Source of the DNA: SAR324 cluster bacterium
Lineage (GTDB): Bacteria; SAR324; XYD2-FULL-50-16; JAERRU01
Assembly (NCBI GenBank): GCA_016735295.1
Contig: JAERRU010000002.1
Location: 1-47,010 of the forward strand
Reading direction: 5' to 3'
Length of the DNA: 47,010 nt
Shown here: positions 1 through 9,578 of the stretch, one piece after another
How the letters are laid out: each line of letters opens with the position of its first letter
Numbering within the stretch: position 1 is the first letter of the stretch
The notes under the pieces: model-generated
Told to the model about the DNA's origin: nothing
The model's database searches: none
Seen by the model: the letters and a program-made list of their open reading frames with translations, nothing else
Made by a program: the position numbers and the translations under genes

Positions 1-77
1 GACAATATATTTGTTGATTGGGACGCTACTATTTGGCAAATCATAGAGGGGGCATGGCCAACGTTTAAACCATAACC

Positions 78-350
78 AGCAGGCTCGGCTGTGCTAGTTT
101 AATACACAGTCGACCCATCCAACAACGTCTAGGTAGCAATAAATATGATTTGATATCCGGCGGGCTTGTTCCTGTTATGAATTTGTATGCAGTTAGCCCA
201 GCCAATAACGCCTAAGTAGCAAGCAACTCGGTTTGATAATATTCGGGCTCAGTTCTGCTGTGGATTTGCATATAGCAGACCCATACAACAACGTCTAGGT
301 AGCAATAAATATGATTTGATAGCCGGCGGGCTTGTTATTATGGTGCGTGC
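78..350. repeat. 83-bp degenerate tandem repeat, about 3 copies
   Basis: A shared core (acgtctaggtagcaataaat or a variant) begins at 125, 208 and 291, exactly 83 bp apart. The first and third copies are nearly identical over about 50 bp; the middle one is diverged. The sequence at 78-120 resembles the tail of a further copy. Because 83 is not a multiple of three and there is no open frame, this is noncoding. It occupies most of the 499 bp before the glycogen branching enzyme gene; nothing else is recognisable in that stretch. It may be a lineage-specific intergenic repeat. Confidence 0.75.
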
Positions 351-499
351 CCTTTCTTGCTAGTGGCTCTATTCGCTTACCTATCCGAATTAGATTACTT
401 CCACCTACCATTACCAATCCGTGCTCGCATTACTTTTAGTGAAAGACTATCTCTTGGTTATGGTTTAATTTAATGGTGATGTAATGATAATAAAATATA

Positions 500-2716
500 T
501 TAATCGCTGCCCATATACTTAAATAATATACAACTTAAAGCTGGTAAAGAAAGGCTTAAACTATGATCATAACCATCACAATTATCATTATTTGTGCTCA
601 TTAAAATTCGCCAATCCTTTAAACAGCCACCATACTCAATTGCTTCAGAGTGAAGCAAAATTTGATAATCACCAGCTCTTGGTATTCCTAAATTTTTATC
701 CTCATAACTCTTATCAGAAAAATTGAGTACGCACACCAACATATCATCTGTTTCTTGGTCAGTTCTACAAAAAGCAAATACTGATTCATTAGCATCATCC
801 TTTTTGAGCCACTTAAATCCCTTAGCCTTATTATCAGAAGCATAAAGGGAAGTTTCACCTTTATATAATAAATTCAAATTTCTAATTAAAGCGTTCATAC
901 CATAATGGGATTTATATTTTACTAGCTCCCATTGCAGTTCATTTTCAAAATTCCACTCTTTACGCTGGGCAAATTCATTTCCCATAAATAATAGCTTCTT
1001 CCCAGGGTGAAACCACATATAACAATAATATGCCCTTAATAAAGCAAATTTGTGCTCATCAAAACCGGGCATTTTACCAAGCATAGGGCTTTTTCCATGC
1101 ACTACCTCATCATGACTCAATGGGAGCACATGATTTTCATGAAAAGCATAGTCTATGCAGTGAGTTAAAACATGATGAAAATCTGGTTTTTGGTGGGGTT
1201 CACGACTGATATAATCCAAACTATCGTGCATCCAACCCATATTCCACTTTAAATCAAATCCCAATCCTCCTTTTTTAGTGTCTTTAGTTACTCCATTGTA
1301 CGTTGTCGCCTCTTCAGCAATGCTTAAAGCTCCTGGGCACTCTTGATGGATGGTGTGATTTAGTGCTTTTAAAAATTCAATTGCTTCTAAATTTTCTTCG
1401 CCTCCATGTATATTGGGCTCCCACTCACCTTCTTTTTTGCAATAGTTTAAATAAAGAATTGAGCTAATCGCGTCCATTCTTAATCCATCTAGATGATATT
1501 CCTTTAACCAGTAGATAGCATTGCTGATTAGATAGTTGCAAACCTCTCTTCTCGAAAAATTATAAACTAAAGTTTTCCAATCATAATTAAATCCCTTTCG
1601 TCTATCTTGATATTCATAAAGGTAACTACCATCAAATTGAGCCAATCCGTGATCATCACTAGGAAAATGTGCCGGCACCCAATCCAAAATAACTCCTATA
1701 CCCGCTTGATGAAATTTATCTATTAAATACTTTAACTCCTCAGGTTTGCCAAATCTAACTGATGGAGCAAAAAAACCAATCGGTTGATAGCCCCATGAAG
1801 CGTCTAGCGGATATTCGCTAATTGGCATTAACTCAACATGAGTAAAAGCTAAGTCTTTTACGTAGGGGACAAGGTTTTTTGCTAATTCATAGTAACTCAT
1901 AAATCTATCACCTTGCTTACGCCACGAGGCAATATGCACTTCATAAATACTAATGGGCTTGTTCTCAGTTCGCTTTTTTTGACGATTATCAAGCCAATCT
2001 TGATCTTGCCAATTAATATCTACATTGTGATAGGTAACAGATGCATTGTTAGGCGGGTGCTGCATTTGTTTGGCGTAAGGATCAGATTTTAATTTTACTA
2101 CGCCAGCTGATGTTGTGATATGATATTTATAACATAAGTTTTGCTTAACTCCAGGGATAAAAATTTCCCATAGCCCGCTCTCAATTAATAATCTCATTCC
2201 ATGAAAAAGTGGGTTCCAATCATTAAAATCACCCACCACCGCCACCTTTTTTGCATTAGGTGCCCATACGCGGAAAATATAACCAGAGCAACCATCAACC
2301 GAAGTGTAGTTAGCACCTAAATTTTTCCAAGCGTGGTAAAGCTGGCCTTTATTCCATAAATATTGAGTTTTATCGTCTAATAATTTATCAAAAGAGTAAG
2401 AATCAATCACAATCAAGGAGCTATTAGCAGTATCTTTCTCTTTTTTAACCCGAAAGGCGTAGTTTTTTAAAGATTTGCCGTGATAATGCCAAACATGTAA
2501 ACATTTCTCATGGTGAAGAAGTGTAGCATCTAAAGGTTGTTCATTTTCTTTATTAATTACCTGCCAATCCCCTTTAGCCGGCAGATAGGCTCTTATTATA
2601 ATATTTTCGTTTGTTGATTGATGAGAGCCTAAAAAAGTAAAAGAATCATCTATTTCTTGACGCAAAAATTTATTTCCTAGCTCAATCTCCCTTTGTTTAA
2701 TATCATCGCTAGACAT
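500..2716 (-). CDS. glgB: 1,4-alpha-glucan branching enzyme
   Basis: A GH13 enzyme that makes alpha-1,6 branches in glycogen in the cytoplasm. Its 738 residues match the usual length of about 730. An N-terminal beta-sandwich precedes a CBM48 module (residues about 140-235, with FRVWAPNAKKVAVVGDFNDW). The catalytic barrel shows region I DWVPAHFP (345-352), nucleophile Asp415 in GLRMDAISS, the acid/base region AEEAT (467-471), and region IV LSHDEVVHGK. Start is ATG at 2716. It is the only glycogen gene in the window: glgA, glgC, glgP and glgX are not adjacent. A 54-bp gap separates it from the upstream minus-strand VOC gene, so the two may be co-transcribed. Confidence 0.96.
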   Translation of the reverse strand: MSSDDIKQREIELGNKFLRQEIDDSFTFLGSHQSTNENIIIRAYLPAKGDWQVINKENEQPLDATLLHHEKCLHVWHYHGKSLKNYAFRVKKEKDTANSSLIVIDSYSFDKLLDDKTQYLWNKGQLYHAWKNLGANYTSVDGCSGYIFRVWAPNAKKVAVVGDFNDWNPLFHGMRLLIESGLWEIFIPGVKQNLCYKYHITTSAGVVKLKSDPYAKQMQHPPNNASVTYHNVDINWQDQDWLDNRQKKRTENKPISIYEVHIASWRKQGDRFMSYYELAKNLVPYVKDLAFTHVELMPISEYPLDASWGYQPIGFFAPSVRFGKPEELKYLIDKFHQAGIGVILDWVPAHFPSDDHGLAQFDGSYLYEYQDRRKGFNYDWKTLVYNFSRREVCNYLISNAIYWLKEYHLDGLRMDAISSILYLNYCKKEGEWEPNIHGGEENLEAIEFLKALNHTIHQECPGALSIAEEATTYNGVTKDTKKGGLGFDLKWNMGWMHDSLDYISREPHQKPDFHHVLTHCIDYAFHENHVLPLSHDEVVHGKSPMLGKMPGFDEHKFALLRAYYCYMWFHPGKKLLFMGNEFAQRKEWNFENELQWELVKYKSHYGMNALIRNLNLLYKGETSLYASDNKAKGFKWLKKDDANESVFAFCRTDQETDDMLVCVLNFSDKSYEDKNLGIPRAGDYQILLHSEAIEYGGCLKDWRILMSTNNDNCDGYDHSLSLSLPALSCILFKYMGSD

Positions 2717-2770
2717 GGCTAACCACTAATTTTTAATTTGATGAAAAGCACTAAAAATTTAGTAAATAAA

Positions 2771-3184
2771 TTATGTCTGATAGTCATTACTGCCCAAGCT
2801 AATTAAATATCCATCCAAATCTTGCAGGTAAGCAACCAATTGGCCCCATGGTTTTAAGTTAGGCTTTGCAATTGAGGTAGCACCAAATTTTTGGGCTTTT
2901 TCATAATAATGAATTACCTTATTTTCATCAATTTCTAAACCTATCTCTATCGACAAAGGTTTATTTGCTATATTACTTAAGGTTAATCCTTTAATTTTAG
3001 TATCAGCAAAGTTTGATTCTATTAAACTATGATGGGCAAAGCACAATCTGGTTGAGCCGGTGGCAATTTCTCCATAACTTTTAGTATCATGTAGAAATTT
3101 TACCTTTAAATCAAACGCCTGAGTATAAAAATCAAGGCTTTTAACCACATTTTTTACATATAATAGGCTAGTAGAAAATTTCAT
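2771..3184 (-). CDS. VOC (glyoxalase/bleomycin resistance) superfamily protein
   Basis: A 137-residue protein with the two beta-alpha-beta-beta-beta modules of the vicinal-oxygen-chelate fold. It opens KFSTSLLYVKNVVKSLDFYT and closes with WGQLVAYLQDLDGYLISLG, the usual ends of a glyoxalase-like domain. Members bind a metal and act as lyases, dioxygenases or drug-binding proteins. The substrate cannot be told from sequence, and it is not convincingly GloA. It lies upstream of glgB on the same strand. The family call is firm; function is unknown. Confidence 0.85.
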   Translation of the reverse strand: MKFSTSLLYVKNVVKSLDFYTQAFDLKVKFLHDTKSYGEIATGSTRLCFAHHSLIESNFADTKIKGLTLSNIANKPLSIEIGLEIDENKVIHYYEKAQKFGATSIAKPNLKPWGQLVAYLQDLDGYLISLGSNDYQT

Positions 3185-3354
3185 TATCTTACGTCCAATT
3201 AAAGATTATAAATAATAAATAATAAACTCTATTAGTAAGCTAAGATATAGTTGCTGAGGGATTAAAGCAAGGCAAAATTTTACTAAATAAAGCTTAACTG
3301 CTATAAATATGGCTAATATCGACTATAAAAACAAGCTTATATTAGAGTAATAGA

Positions 3355-3408
3355 GCATCACCCAAAACACCTTGATAGCGATATATGGTAGCTATTTTTG
3401 GGGGATGC
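3355..3408. other. 13-bp inverted repeat at the 3' end of the TPR gene
   Basis: gcatcacccaaaa (3355-3367) pairs with ttttgggggatgc (3396-3408) with one mismatch, around a 28-nt loop. The right arm overlaps the last codons and stop of the minus-strand TPR gene. In the direction of that gene the hairpin is not followed by a T run, so it is not a canonical intrinsic terminator. It may still cap the transcript. The rest of 3185-3391 shows nothing recognisable. Confidence 0.4.
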
Positions 3409-5545
3409 TTTTCTTTGCTTTTTTAGCCTCTTTAGCCTCTTTGGTATTAGGATGAAGGCTAATTACTTTTTTATAGGCCTTTAATGCTTTAGATGATTTT
3501 TTTTGATTATGATATATTTGAGCAAGTCGTAGCCAGAGATTGGGAGAAAGGTTATTATCTTTGGGCACTTGTTTAATGTTAGTGGCCAAAAATTTTTCTG
3601 CTTTAGTGATATTATTTTCATAAATATAAGTTTCAGTGATTAGTGAGATAGCACTTATCTTATATTCACTATTTTTTGCAGTTAATAAAGGAAGCCATTT
3701 TTCCCGAGCTTGTCGTGGTTTTTTTAGATGATCATACCAGACTTGGCCAGCATTAAGGTAAAGTTTTAATTTAATGCTAGAGCTAAACTCAAGTTTAAGA
3801 AGGCGATCATAGGCTTTAACCTTTTGATTTGGCTTATTTTGATAGCTACTAAGCCAACTATCAATAATTAAGCTAATCATTTGGTCGGTATAATTTTGTT
3901 GCCTTTTGGGCGATAGTAAAGCAGTTAAAATTTTCTCGGCATCTTGTGGTTTATTTTCAATAAATTTTATATGGGCGCCAAATAGTTGCCAGAGGGTGTA
4001 TTCTTGATTAGACCAGTTAAAATTTTCATATTTTTTAAAAATAGAACTAGCTAATTTAACGAATTTTTTTGCAGATAAAGCCTCTTTAGCGTGATGAAGA
4101 GCTGAATTAGCGAATACTTTATGAGTTTCTACTATTTGAGCCAGCAAGTTGCCAGCCTTTTTGGGTTGATTAGTTTTGAGTAAGCTAGAAAAATATGATT
4201 TAAAAGCTGTCTTTAATTCTAGGGAGGTGATATCAATTTTTTCAAAATAATTTAGTGCAGTAGTAAATTCACCCAATTTATAAAAGCATTCACCTAAAAT
4301 TAAATAGGCCTCATTTTTAAGATGATCAAATTTTTGCCACTCAGTTTTTTTAGCTTCGTTTGGTAGTTTATTGCAAATATTAGCGGTTAACGTGTTTCTC
4401 ATTTTTTGCAAAATGATGCGAGCTTTTTTTTCTGGTTCAGAGGCATTAATTATAGCGGTATCTAAAATTTCATTAGCCTTGCTCCAATTTTTTTGTGATT
4501 GATATAAATCGGCTAATAGCAGGCTAACTTCGCTAATATCATCATTTTTAGCACTATTGCTATATCGCAGCCAATTTGTTTTTGCTAACTCATCAAGCCC
4601 TTTAAGATGTTGCAGCCAACCTATGGCTAGCAAAGATTGGTTAAGATCGATAGGATTTTTGTGATTTATGTTGATAGTAAAAATTTTGATTGCCTGGTTT
4701 ATCTGTTCATTTTCTAAAACAGGTTTAGCTTGGCTATAGCGATCAAACACTAAGGCGGCGTAAGCTACATCAATTTTTAGTAATTGTTCCGGTTGAAAAT
4801 CTAAGCCCTTGGCTTGTTTGAAATAGCGCAAAGATTTTTTTATTTTTTTATTTTTATATGATTTTTGTGCTAATTTTATTAAGAAATCTATCTTAAAATC
4901 AGTATCAAGCCTAGGGTCTGATAAAATATTTTTTAACTCTTTAGCACTGACAGAGCCATCTTTTAGATTAATTTTTAGTAGTAATTTTATTTTTTTAAGA
5001 AATTCCCTTTGCTCTTTGTTAAAGGAAAATTCATTAATATTGGTTAATTGTGTGCTAATTAATTGCCACCTTTGTTTGTGAAATAAAATCTCAATAGTTT
5101 TGAATTTTAGCTCGCTAGCTTTAATGTGAGAGGGAAAGTTTTTAAAAAATATAGTTTGGTAAGATAAAGCCAACTTAGGTTTATCAAAATTAAGTAAGGC
5201 TAGACTAATATAGTAAATCTGTGAGCTTTCTAAAAATGATGTTTGTACTAGATTAGGTTGTATTTGTGTAGTGAAGTAATTAATCAATTTTTGATTAGGT
5301 TCACCAAGAGTGGTGAGTAAATACAAAACTTCAGAGAAATGCTCATTAGAAGGATATTTAGTAATAAAATCAAAGCCTAAGCTATAAGCACTTTGCCTAA
5401 AATTATTATTAATGGCTTTAGATATTACCGTAAAATCAGCTTTTGCCTGATCTATATCCAAGCTTTTCACCAAACTATCAGCCCCTAAAATGAGAGTTTG
5501 TGAAAATACGGTAGCGATAAATAGCGTAGTGAAATATTTAAGCAT
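3392..5545 (-). CDS. exported TPR-repeat protein
   Basis: 717 residues. The N-terminus MLKYFTTLFIATVFSQTLIL is hydrophobic after one Lys, and cleavage is plausible around GADS, so export to the periplasm or outer membrane is likely. The rest is helical repeats with TPR spacing, clearest near the C-terminus (LWLRLAQIYHNQKKSSKALK) and at about 415-440 (LILGECFYKLGEFTTALNYF). No catalytic domain is visible. It lies 26 bp after the ROK kinase stop on the same strand, so dnaX, the kinase and this gene may share a transcript. TPR scaffolds of this size in Gram-negatives often act in envelope or secretion complexes, but no specific role can be assigned. Confidence 0.8.
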   Translation of the reverse strand: MLKYFTTLFIATVFSQTLILGADSLVKSLDIDQAKADFTVISKAINNNFRQSAYSLGFDFITKYPSNEHFSEVLYLLTTLGEPNQKLINYFTTQIQPNLVQTSFLESSQIYYISLALLNFDKPKLALSYQTIFFKNFPSHIKASELKFKTIEILFHKQRWQLISTQLTNINEFSFNKEQREFLKKIKLLLKINLKDGSVSAKELKNILSDPRLDTDFKIDFLIKLAQKSYKNKKIKKSLRYFKQAKGLDFQPEQLLKIDVAYAALVFDRYSQAKPVLENEQINQAIKIFTININHKNPIDLNQSLLAIGWLQHLKGLDELAKTNWLRYSNSAKNDDISEVSLLLADLYQSQKNWSKANEILDTAIINASEPEKKARIILQKMRNTLTANICNKLPNEAKKTEWQKFDHLKNEAYLILGECFYKLGEFTTALNYFEKIDITSLELKTAFKSYFSSLLKTNQPKKAGNLLAQIVETHKVFANSALHHAKEALSAKKFVKLASSIFKKYENFNWSNQEYTLWQLFGAHIKFIENKPQDAEKILTALLSPKRQQNYTDQMISLIIDSWLSSYQNKPNQKVKAYDRLLKLEFSSSIKLKLYLNAGQVWYDHLKKPRQAREKWLPLLTAKNSEYKISAISLITETYIYENNITKAEKFLATNIKQVPKDNNLSPNLWLRLAQIYHNQKKSSKALKAYKKVISLHPNTKEAKEAKKAKKSIPQK

Positions 5546-5571
5546 TATTTTTGGCTAAATGTTAATAAAAT

Positions 5572-6462
5572 TTACTTAATATAGTTAAGAGCAGCCGCAC
5601 CAAAAACGCCGCTGGCGTCTCCTAGTTGGCTAGCTACTATTTTAGGATAAAAGCTGCTATCAAGCAATTTATCTTTCATATTCAAAAATCCTTCATGGTA
5701 AAGGATATCTAATTTAGAAAGACCTCCCCCAATCACTATAATATCAGGATCAATAGCACTGCAAAGATTGGCCATTCCTCTACCAAAAAGGTCTAAAAAT
5801 TTTTGAATGCTCAATATAGCATTAAGCTCTTTGTTAAGATAGCTTTGATAAATTTGATCAGCTTTTTTAGCTACCCCTTGATAATCAAAATAAATATTTT
5901 CTAATCCTGTGCCAGATAAGTATAATTCCATACAGCCTTTATTGCCGCACCAGCATTGTTTACCTTTTGAGTCTATGCTCAAGTGGCCAATCTCTCCAGC
6001 AATGCCGTTAAGACCAACTACTAGCTGATTATCTATAATCACCGCTCCGCCCATGCCGGTGCCCATAATAATAGCTAGCACTGTTCGGTAATTTCTAGCG
6101 GAGCCAAAATAACATTCACTAAGCCCAAGGCAATTGGCATCGTTGCTAATTGATACTTTCATACCCAAAGCGATTTCTATATCTTTTTTTAATGGTTGGT
6201 CATTTAATATTTGCAAGTTAGCATTTCTCACTAATCCTGTTTGCAAAGAGATAGAACCAGGAATGCCTATACCTAGCGGGGCAGATTCATTAATAGCTTT
6301 GCTAGCCTGGCGATATAGCAGTTTAATTGATTTTATAATATGGGGATATCCCTTTTCTTTGTGGGTGGGGATTCGTTTTGTAAATAGGATATTTTTAGGA
6401 TTATCATTGATAGCTACTACCTCAATTTTGCTACCGCCTAAATCTATTCCAATTAACTTCAT
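5572..6462 (-). CDS. ROK family sugar kinase (Mak-like fructokinase)
   Basis: Cytoplasmic ATP-dependent hexose kinase of 296 residues. The phosphate-1 motif is GIDLGGSK near the start, the phosphate-2 region is IIMGTGMGGA, and the ROK signature is GLNGIAGEIGH. The zinc knuckle reads CWCGNKGCME. The segment GIPGSIS..TG.V.NAN...LN.QP resembles E. coli fructokinase Mak more closely than NagC-type regulators, and there is no DNA-binding domain. Substrate is probably fructose or a related hexose; glucose or N-acetylglucosamine cannot be excluded. It sits 21 bp downstream of dnaX. Confidence 0.88.
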   Translation of the reverse strand: MKLIGIDLGGSKIEVVAINDNPKNILFTKRIPTHKEKGYPHIIKSIKLLYRQASKAINESAPLGIGIPGSISLQTGLVRNANLQILNDQPLKKDIEIALGMKVSISNDANCLGLSECYFGSARNYRTVLAIIMGTGMGGAVIIDNQLVVGLNGIAGEIGHLSIDSKGKQCWCGNKGCMELYLSGTGLENIYFDYQGVAKKADQIYQSYLNKELNAILSIQKFLDLFGRGMANLCSAIDPDIIVIGGGLSKLDILYHEGFLNMKDKLLDSSFYPKIVASQLGDASGVFGAAALNYIK

Positions 6463-6483
6463 AGGGTTATATATAAGCTAGGT

Positions 6484-8331
6484 TCAATTTTCATCAAGCT
6501 CAACGCCTATAATTTTTCCTGGTAGCAAGTTAGTTAATGTTTTTACTTCTTCAGTAAGGGAAATATCATGTTTAATTTTTGTATGAAGTTTTTCTTGGGT
6601 AAGTTCTTTTGTTTCTAGGTAGCTTTTTTGAGTAGTTTCGGCAGCCGATCCATATTCTAAATCAATAGGAAATCCACAAGATGATTGCAGCCATTCTTTT
6701 ATTTTTAGTTTTTCTTTATCGCTGATAGTTTTAATAATAAAATCATTATCAGACGCTACTTTAAGCACCTTTTGATCAAATTTTATCGGTTTTAATAGGC
6801 TAATCAGGCTTTTTAATTTGTTATCTTTTAGATTAGATAAATTTTTATCTAAAAAAGATGTCCAATCATATAAATCTGGTGTAGGGGGAGTAACTTGCTC
6901 AGCTAGTTCTGATGGAACAACTGATTTAGCTGGTTCTGATGGTTCAACCGGCTTAGCTATATCTAGTCTAGTATCATCTTTGGTGGGAGTGGGTTCTTTA
7001 TAATCATTTACCACATTTTCAACATGAAGTTTTTTATTTTCACTATCAATTTGTTGGTTGTGAGGTGCAAAATCAGACGATGATAATATAGCAGATTTTT
7101 CTGTAGTTTTGCTAAGCTTATCTTTGATAGAGCTAAAATCGATAGTAGTAGTATTAATTTTAGCTTGTTTAGTTTGTTTAGCTTGCGTTTTAGCCACCTG
7201 CCTTAAAGATGATATCATTTCTTTAACACCTACTAGGTCTTGCAGGTGGGATAGCTTGACTAAGGTTATCTCGAGCATCCAATTTTCAAATAGGCTTTTA
7301 GCCGATTTTAGTTCTAAATCTAAAAACAAGTCAAACGCCTGCTGCAACTTGGGCAAGCTTAACTGTTGGGCAAGTAGCAATATCTTTTTATATATATTGG
7401 GTAACCACTCTTGCTGATGATAATTATTATGGGCTTTAATGCTTTTACTTAAAATCATAGTTCTGATAAATCTTAAAAAATCAGCATTTAAATTACTAGC
7501 TGAAGTTCCTGTTATCAGTAGTTGATTAAGCTTGTGCAGTGCCCCGTCTGAATTTTCAGAAAAGGCGTCATTTAATATGGCGAGCACATCATCAAAATTG
7601 TGCCACCCGATCAATAATTGGATATTTTGTAGCTCTAAATCATCTTTTTTTAAGTTAACAATGGTTTCTAGCCCCACTAGAGCGTCTCTCATGCTGCCAG
7701 CAGATTTTTGGGCTAACAGATATAAAACCTGCTCAGTTAATTTTAAGTTAAGGTCGGTAGCTATTTCTGATAATCTTTTAACTATAACAGGAATAGGTAT
7801 CAAGTTAAGATTAAATCTGATAGTGCGTGATAAAATGGTAGCGGGCAATTTATCAGGATTAGTAGTAGCCATGATAAATTTAACATTTGGTGGGGGCTCT
7901 TCCAAAGTCTTTAATAAGGCATTAAAAGCCTCATCAGTCATCATATGCACCTCATCTATGATATAAACTTTATAACGGCAATAATGAGGTAAATAGGTTA
8001 TATTTTCTCTCAATTCACGCACCCGCTCAATGCCTCTATTAGAAGCGGCGTCTATTTCTAGCACATCAGGGCATTTAGAAGCGGTTATTTCTCTACAAGG
8101 TAAGCAATTAGAGCATGGCTCGCTAGATGCTAAATTTTCACAGTTAAGAGCCTTTGCTAAAATACGAGCTAGACTGGTTTTACCAGTTCCCCTAGCTCCA
8201 CTAAACAAATAAGCCCCTGCTATTTTTTGCTTATCTATTGCTGCCATTAATGCCTTAGCGACTAATTCTTGCCCGATTATTTGAGAAAAATTTTGTGGCC
8301 TAAGCCTTCTGGCTAGTGGTAAATAATCCAT
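6484..8331 (-). CDS. dnaX: DNA polymerase III subunit tau/gamma
   Basis: Clamp-loader ATPase of the replicative polymerase, 615 residues. AAA+ features in order: Walker A GARGTGKT (45-52), a zinc module with Cys64, Cys73, Cys76 and Cys79, DEVH (126-129), and the sensor/arginine-finger segment LSRTIRF (168-174), where Thr replaces the commoner Cys of SRC. Domain III continues to about 360. A low-complexity Lys/Thr/Pro/Ser linker (370-480) leads to a tau-specific C-terminal domain. I saw no obvious A6G slippery heptamer with a hairpin, so a programmed frameshift making gamma is not supported by eye. The usual neighbours ybaB and recR are absent. Confidence 0.96.
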   Translation of the reverse strand: MDYLPLARRLRPQNFSQIIGQELVAKALMAAIDKQKIAGAYLFSGARGTGKTSLARILAKALNCENLASSEPCSNCLPCREITASKCPDVLEIDAASNRGIERVRELRENITYLPHYCRYKVYIIDEVHMMTDEAFNALLKTLEEPPPNVKFIMATTNPDKLPATILSRTIRFNLNLIPIPVIVKRLSEIATDLNLKLTEQVLYLLAQKSAGSMRDALVGLETIVNLKKDDLELQNIQLLIGWHNFDDVLAILNDAFSENSDGALHKLNQLLITGTSASNLNADFLRFIRTMILSKSIKAHNNYHQQEWLPNIYKKILLLAQQLSLPKLQQAFDLFLDLELKSAKSLFENWMLEITLVKLSHLQDLVGVKEMISSLRQVAKTQAKQTKQAKINTTTIDFSSIKDKLSKTTEKSAILSSSDFAPHNQQIDSENKKLHVENVVNDYKEPTPTKDDTRLDIAKPVEPSEPAKSVVPSELAEQVTPPTPDLYDWTSFLDKNLSNLKDNKLKSLISLLKPIKFDQKVLKVASDNDFIIKTISDKEKLKIKEWLQSSCGFPIDLEYGSAAETTQKSYLETKELTQEKLHTKIKHDISLTEEVKTLTNLLPGKIIGVELDEN

Positions 8332-8432
8332 CTTAAAATTGTGATTATATGGTAAAATCAGGCATAAAATAAGAGTATAAAATCAATATTTAACAACGTA
8401 AAAGTATCATTTTCCATAAAAGCAATCAATGA

Positions 8433-9404
8433 TTAAGATTTTCTATCGCCTATGTATTTAGTAAATTCAATTAGAGCGTTTAATTCCTTGTTAGTAGGAA
8501 CTTCTTTTAGCATTAGGCAAGCATCTTTTATGGTTTTCTTGGCATAATTAGTAGCAAATTTAAGAGAGTTATAATTTAGCATGAGATGGTATATAGTTTC
8601 AATATCGTTATCAGAAATAACTGATGATTCTATTATAGCTAAGCATTTTTCACGATCTTTGGTTGATGAATTTTCGATTAAATGGCTTAAAGGTAGAGTT
8701 ATTTTACGTTCTTTAAGATCAGCTCCCCAGGGTTTACCGATTTTTTTATTATTCAAACTATAGTCAAGAACATCGTCAGTTATTTGATAGGCTAGGCCAA
8801 TTTTTTTGCCTACATTTTTAAATATATCACTAATTTTATCAGACGCTCCTCCTAGAATAGCCCCCAATTCCATTGCAGCAGAAATTAATGAACTTGTTTT
8901 AAAATTCACAATTCTAAAATAATCATCTAAATTAGTATTATGAAAAGATCTGGTTAGTTGAAATATCTCACCTTTGGCTATGTTGGTTGTGCAATTAAGC
9001 AAAATAGGCATTAATTTTTGGTTATGAAGGGGGCATATTCTTTTAAAAGATGAAGTAAAAAGATAATCACCCACTAAAATAGCCGCTTCATTGCCCCAAA
9101 TGGTGTTAGCCGCTTTTTTATTCCTTCTTAGATCGGCATTATCAATAACATCGTCGTGCAACAAGGTAGCCACATGAATAGATTCAATAACGCTAGCCAC
9201 AATCAAACAATCAGCATTTGATTTGCCTGCTGCACTAGCCGATAGAAATACTAGTGCTGGTCTTATTTTCTTTCCTTTTGAATTTAAGATATGATAGGTT
9301 ACCTGCTTAAGTAGCGGTACATCGTTTTCTACACTATCTATTATTATTTCATCTAACTTAGCTAGTTGTTTTTTGATAGGATCAATAATGGCTTGATATT
9401 TCAC
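8433..9404 (-). CDS. ispB: polyprenyl diphosphate synthase (octaprenyl type)
   Basis: Trans-isoprenyl diphosphate synthase that makes the ubiquinone side chain, 323 residues. The first aspartate-rich motif HDDVIDNADLRR starts at 83 and the second is YQITDDVLDY (about 205-215). GKKIRPALVFLSA near residue 44 is the substrate-binding GKxxRP motif. Overall similarity to E. coli IspB is clear, including VATLLHDDV and GEIFQLTR. Chain length cannot be read off directly. It diverges from the ydiJ-like gene across 174 bp that should hold both promoters. Confidence 0.93.
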   Translation of the reverse strand: MKYQAIIDPIKKQLAKLDEIIIDSVENDVPLLKQVTYHILNSKGKKIRPALVFLSASAAGKSNADCLIVASVIESIHVATLLHDDVIDNADLRRNKKAANTIWGNEAAILVGDYLFTSSFKRICPLHNQKLMPILLNCTTNIAKGEIFQLTRSFHNTNLDDYFRIVNFKTSSLISAAMELGAILGGASDKISDIFKNVGKKIGLAYQITDDVLDYSLNNKKIGKPWGADLKERKITLPLSHLIENSSTKDREKCLAIIESSVISDNDIETIYHLMLNYNSLKFATNYAKKTIKDACLMLKEVPTNKELNALIEFTKYIGDRKS

Positions 9405-9578
9405 TTAAATTTTAATATTTAATATTAAACTTAATTTTAGCTAGTTCAGCTAATCAATTCATATAATAAACTAGGCTAGTGGTTATTGGCTAGGAGATGT
9501 ATTAGTTAGCTAATACATTTAATAATTTTAAATACTAACCTTAAAACCTTATCCATAACATTTAACGTAAAACCATCC

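Noticed and set aside
78-350. 83-bp repeat as a CRISPR array
   Set aside because: The whole unit repeats with no unique spacers, the unit is too long, and no cas genes are near.
6818-8212. Several plus-strand frames over dnaX
   Set aside because: They are shadows of the dnaX coding sequence and show no protein family features.
6484-8331. Programmed frameshift in dnaX giving gamma
   Set aside because: I found no A6G-type slippery heptamer with a following hairpin in the expected region; a computed search could overturn this.
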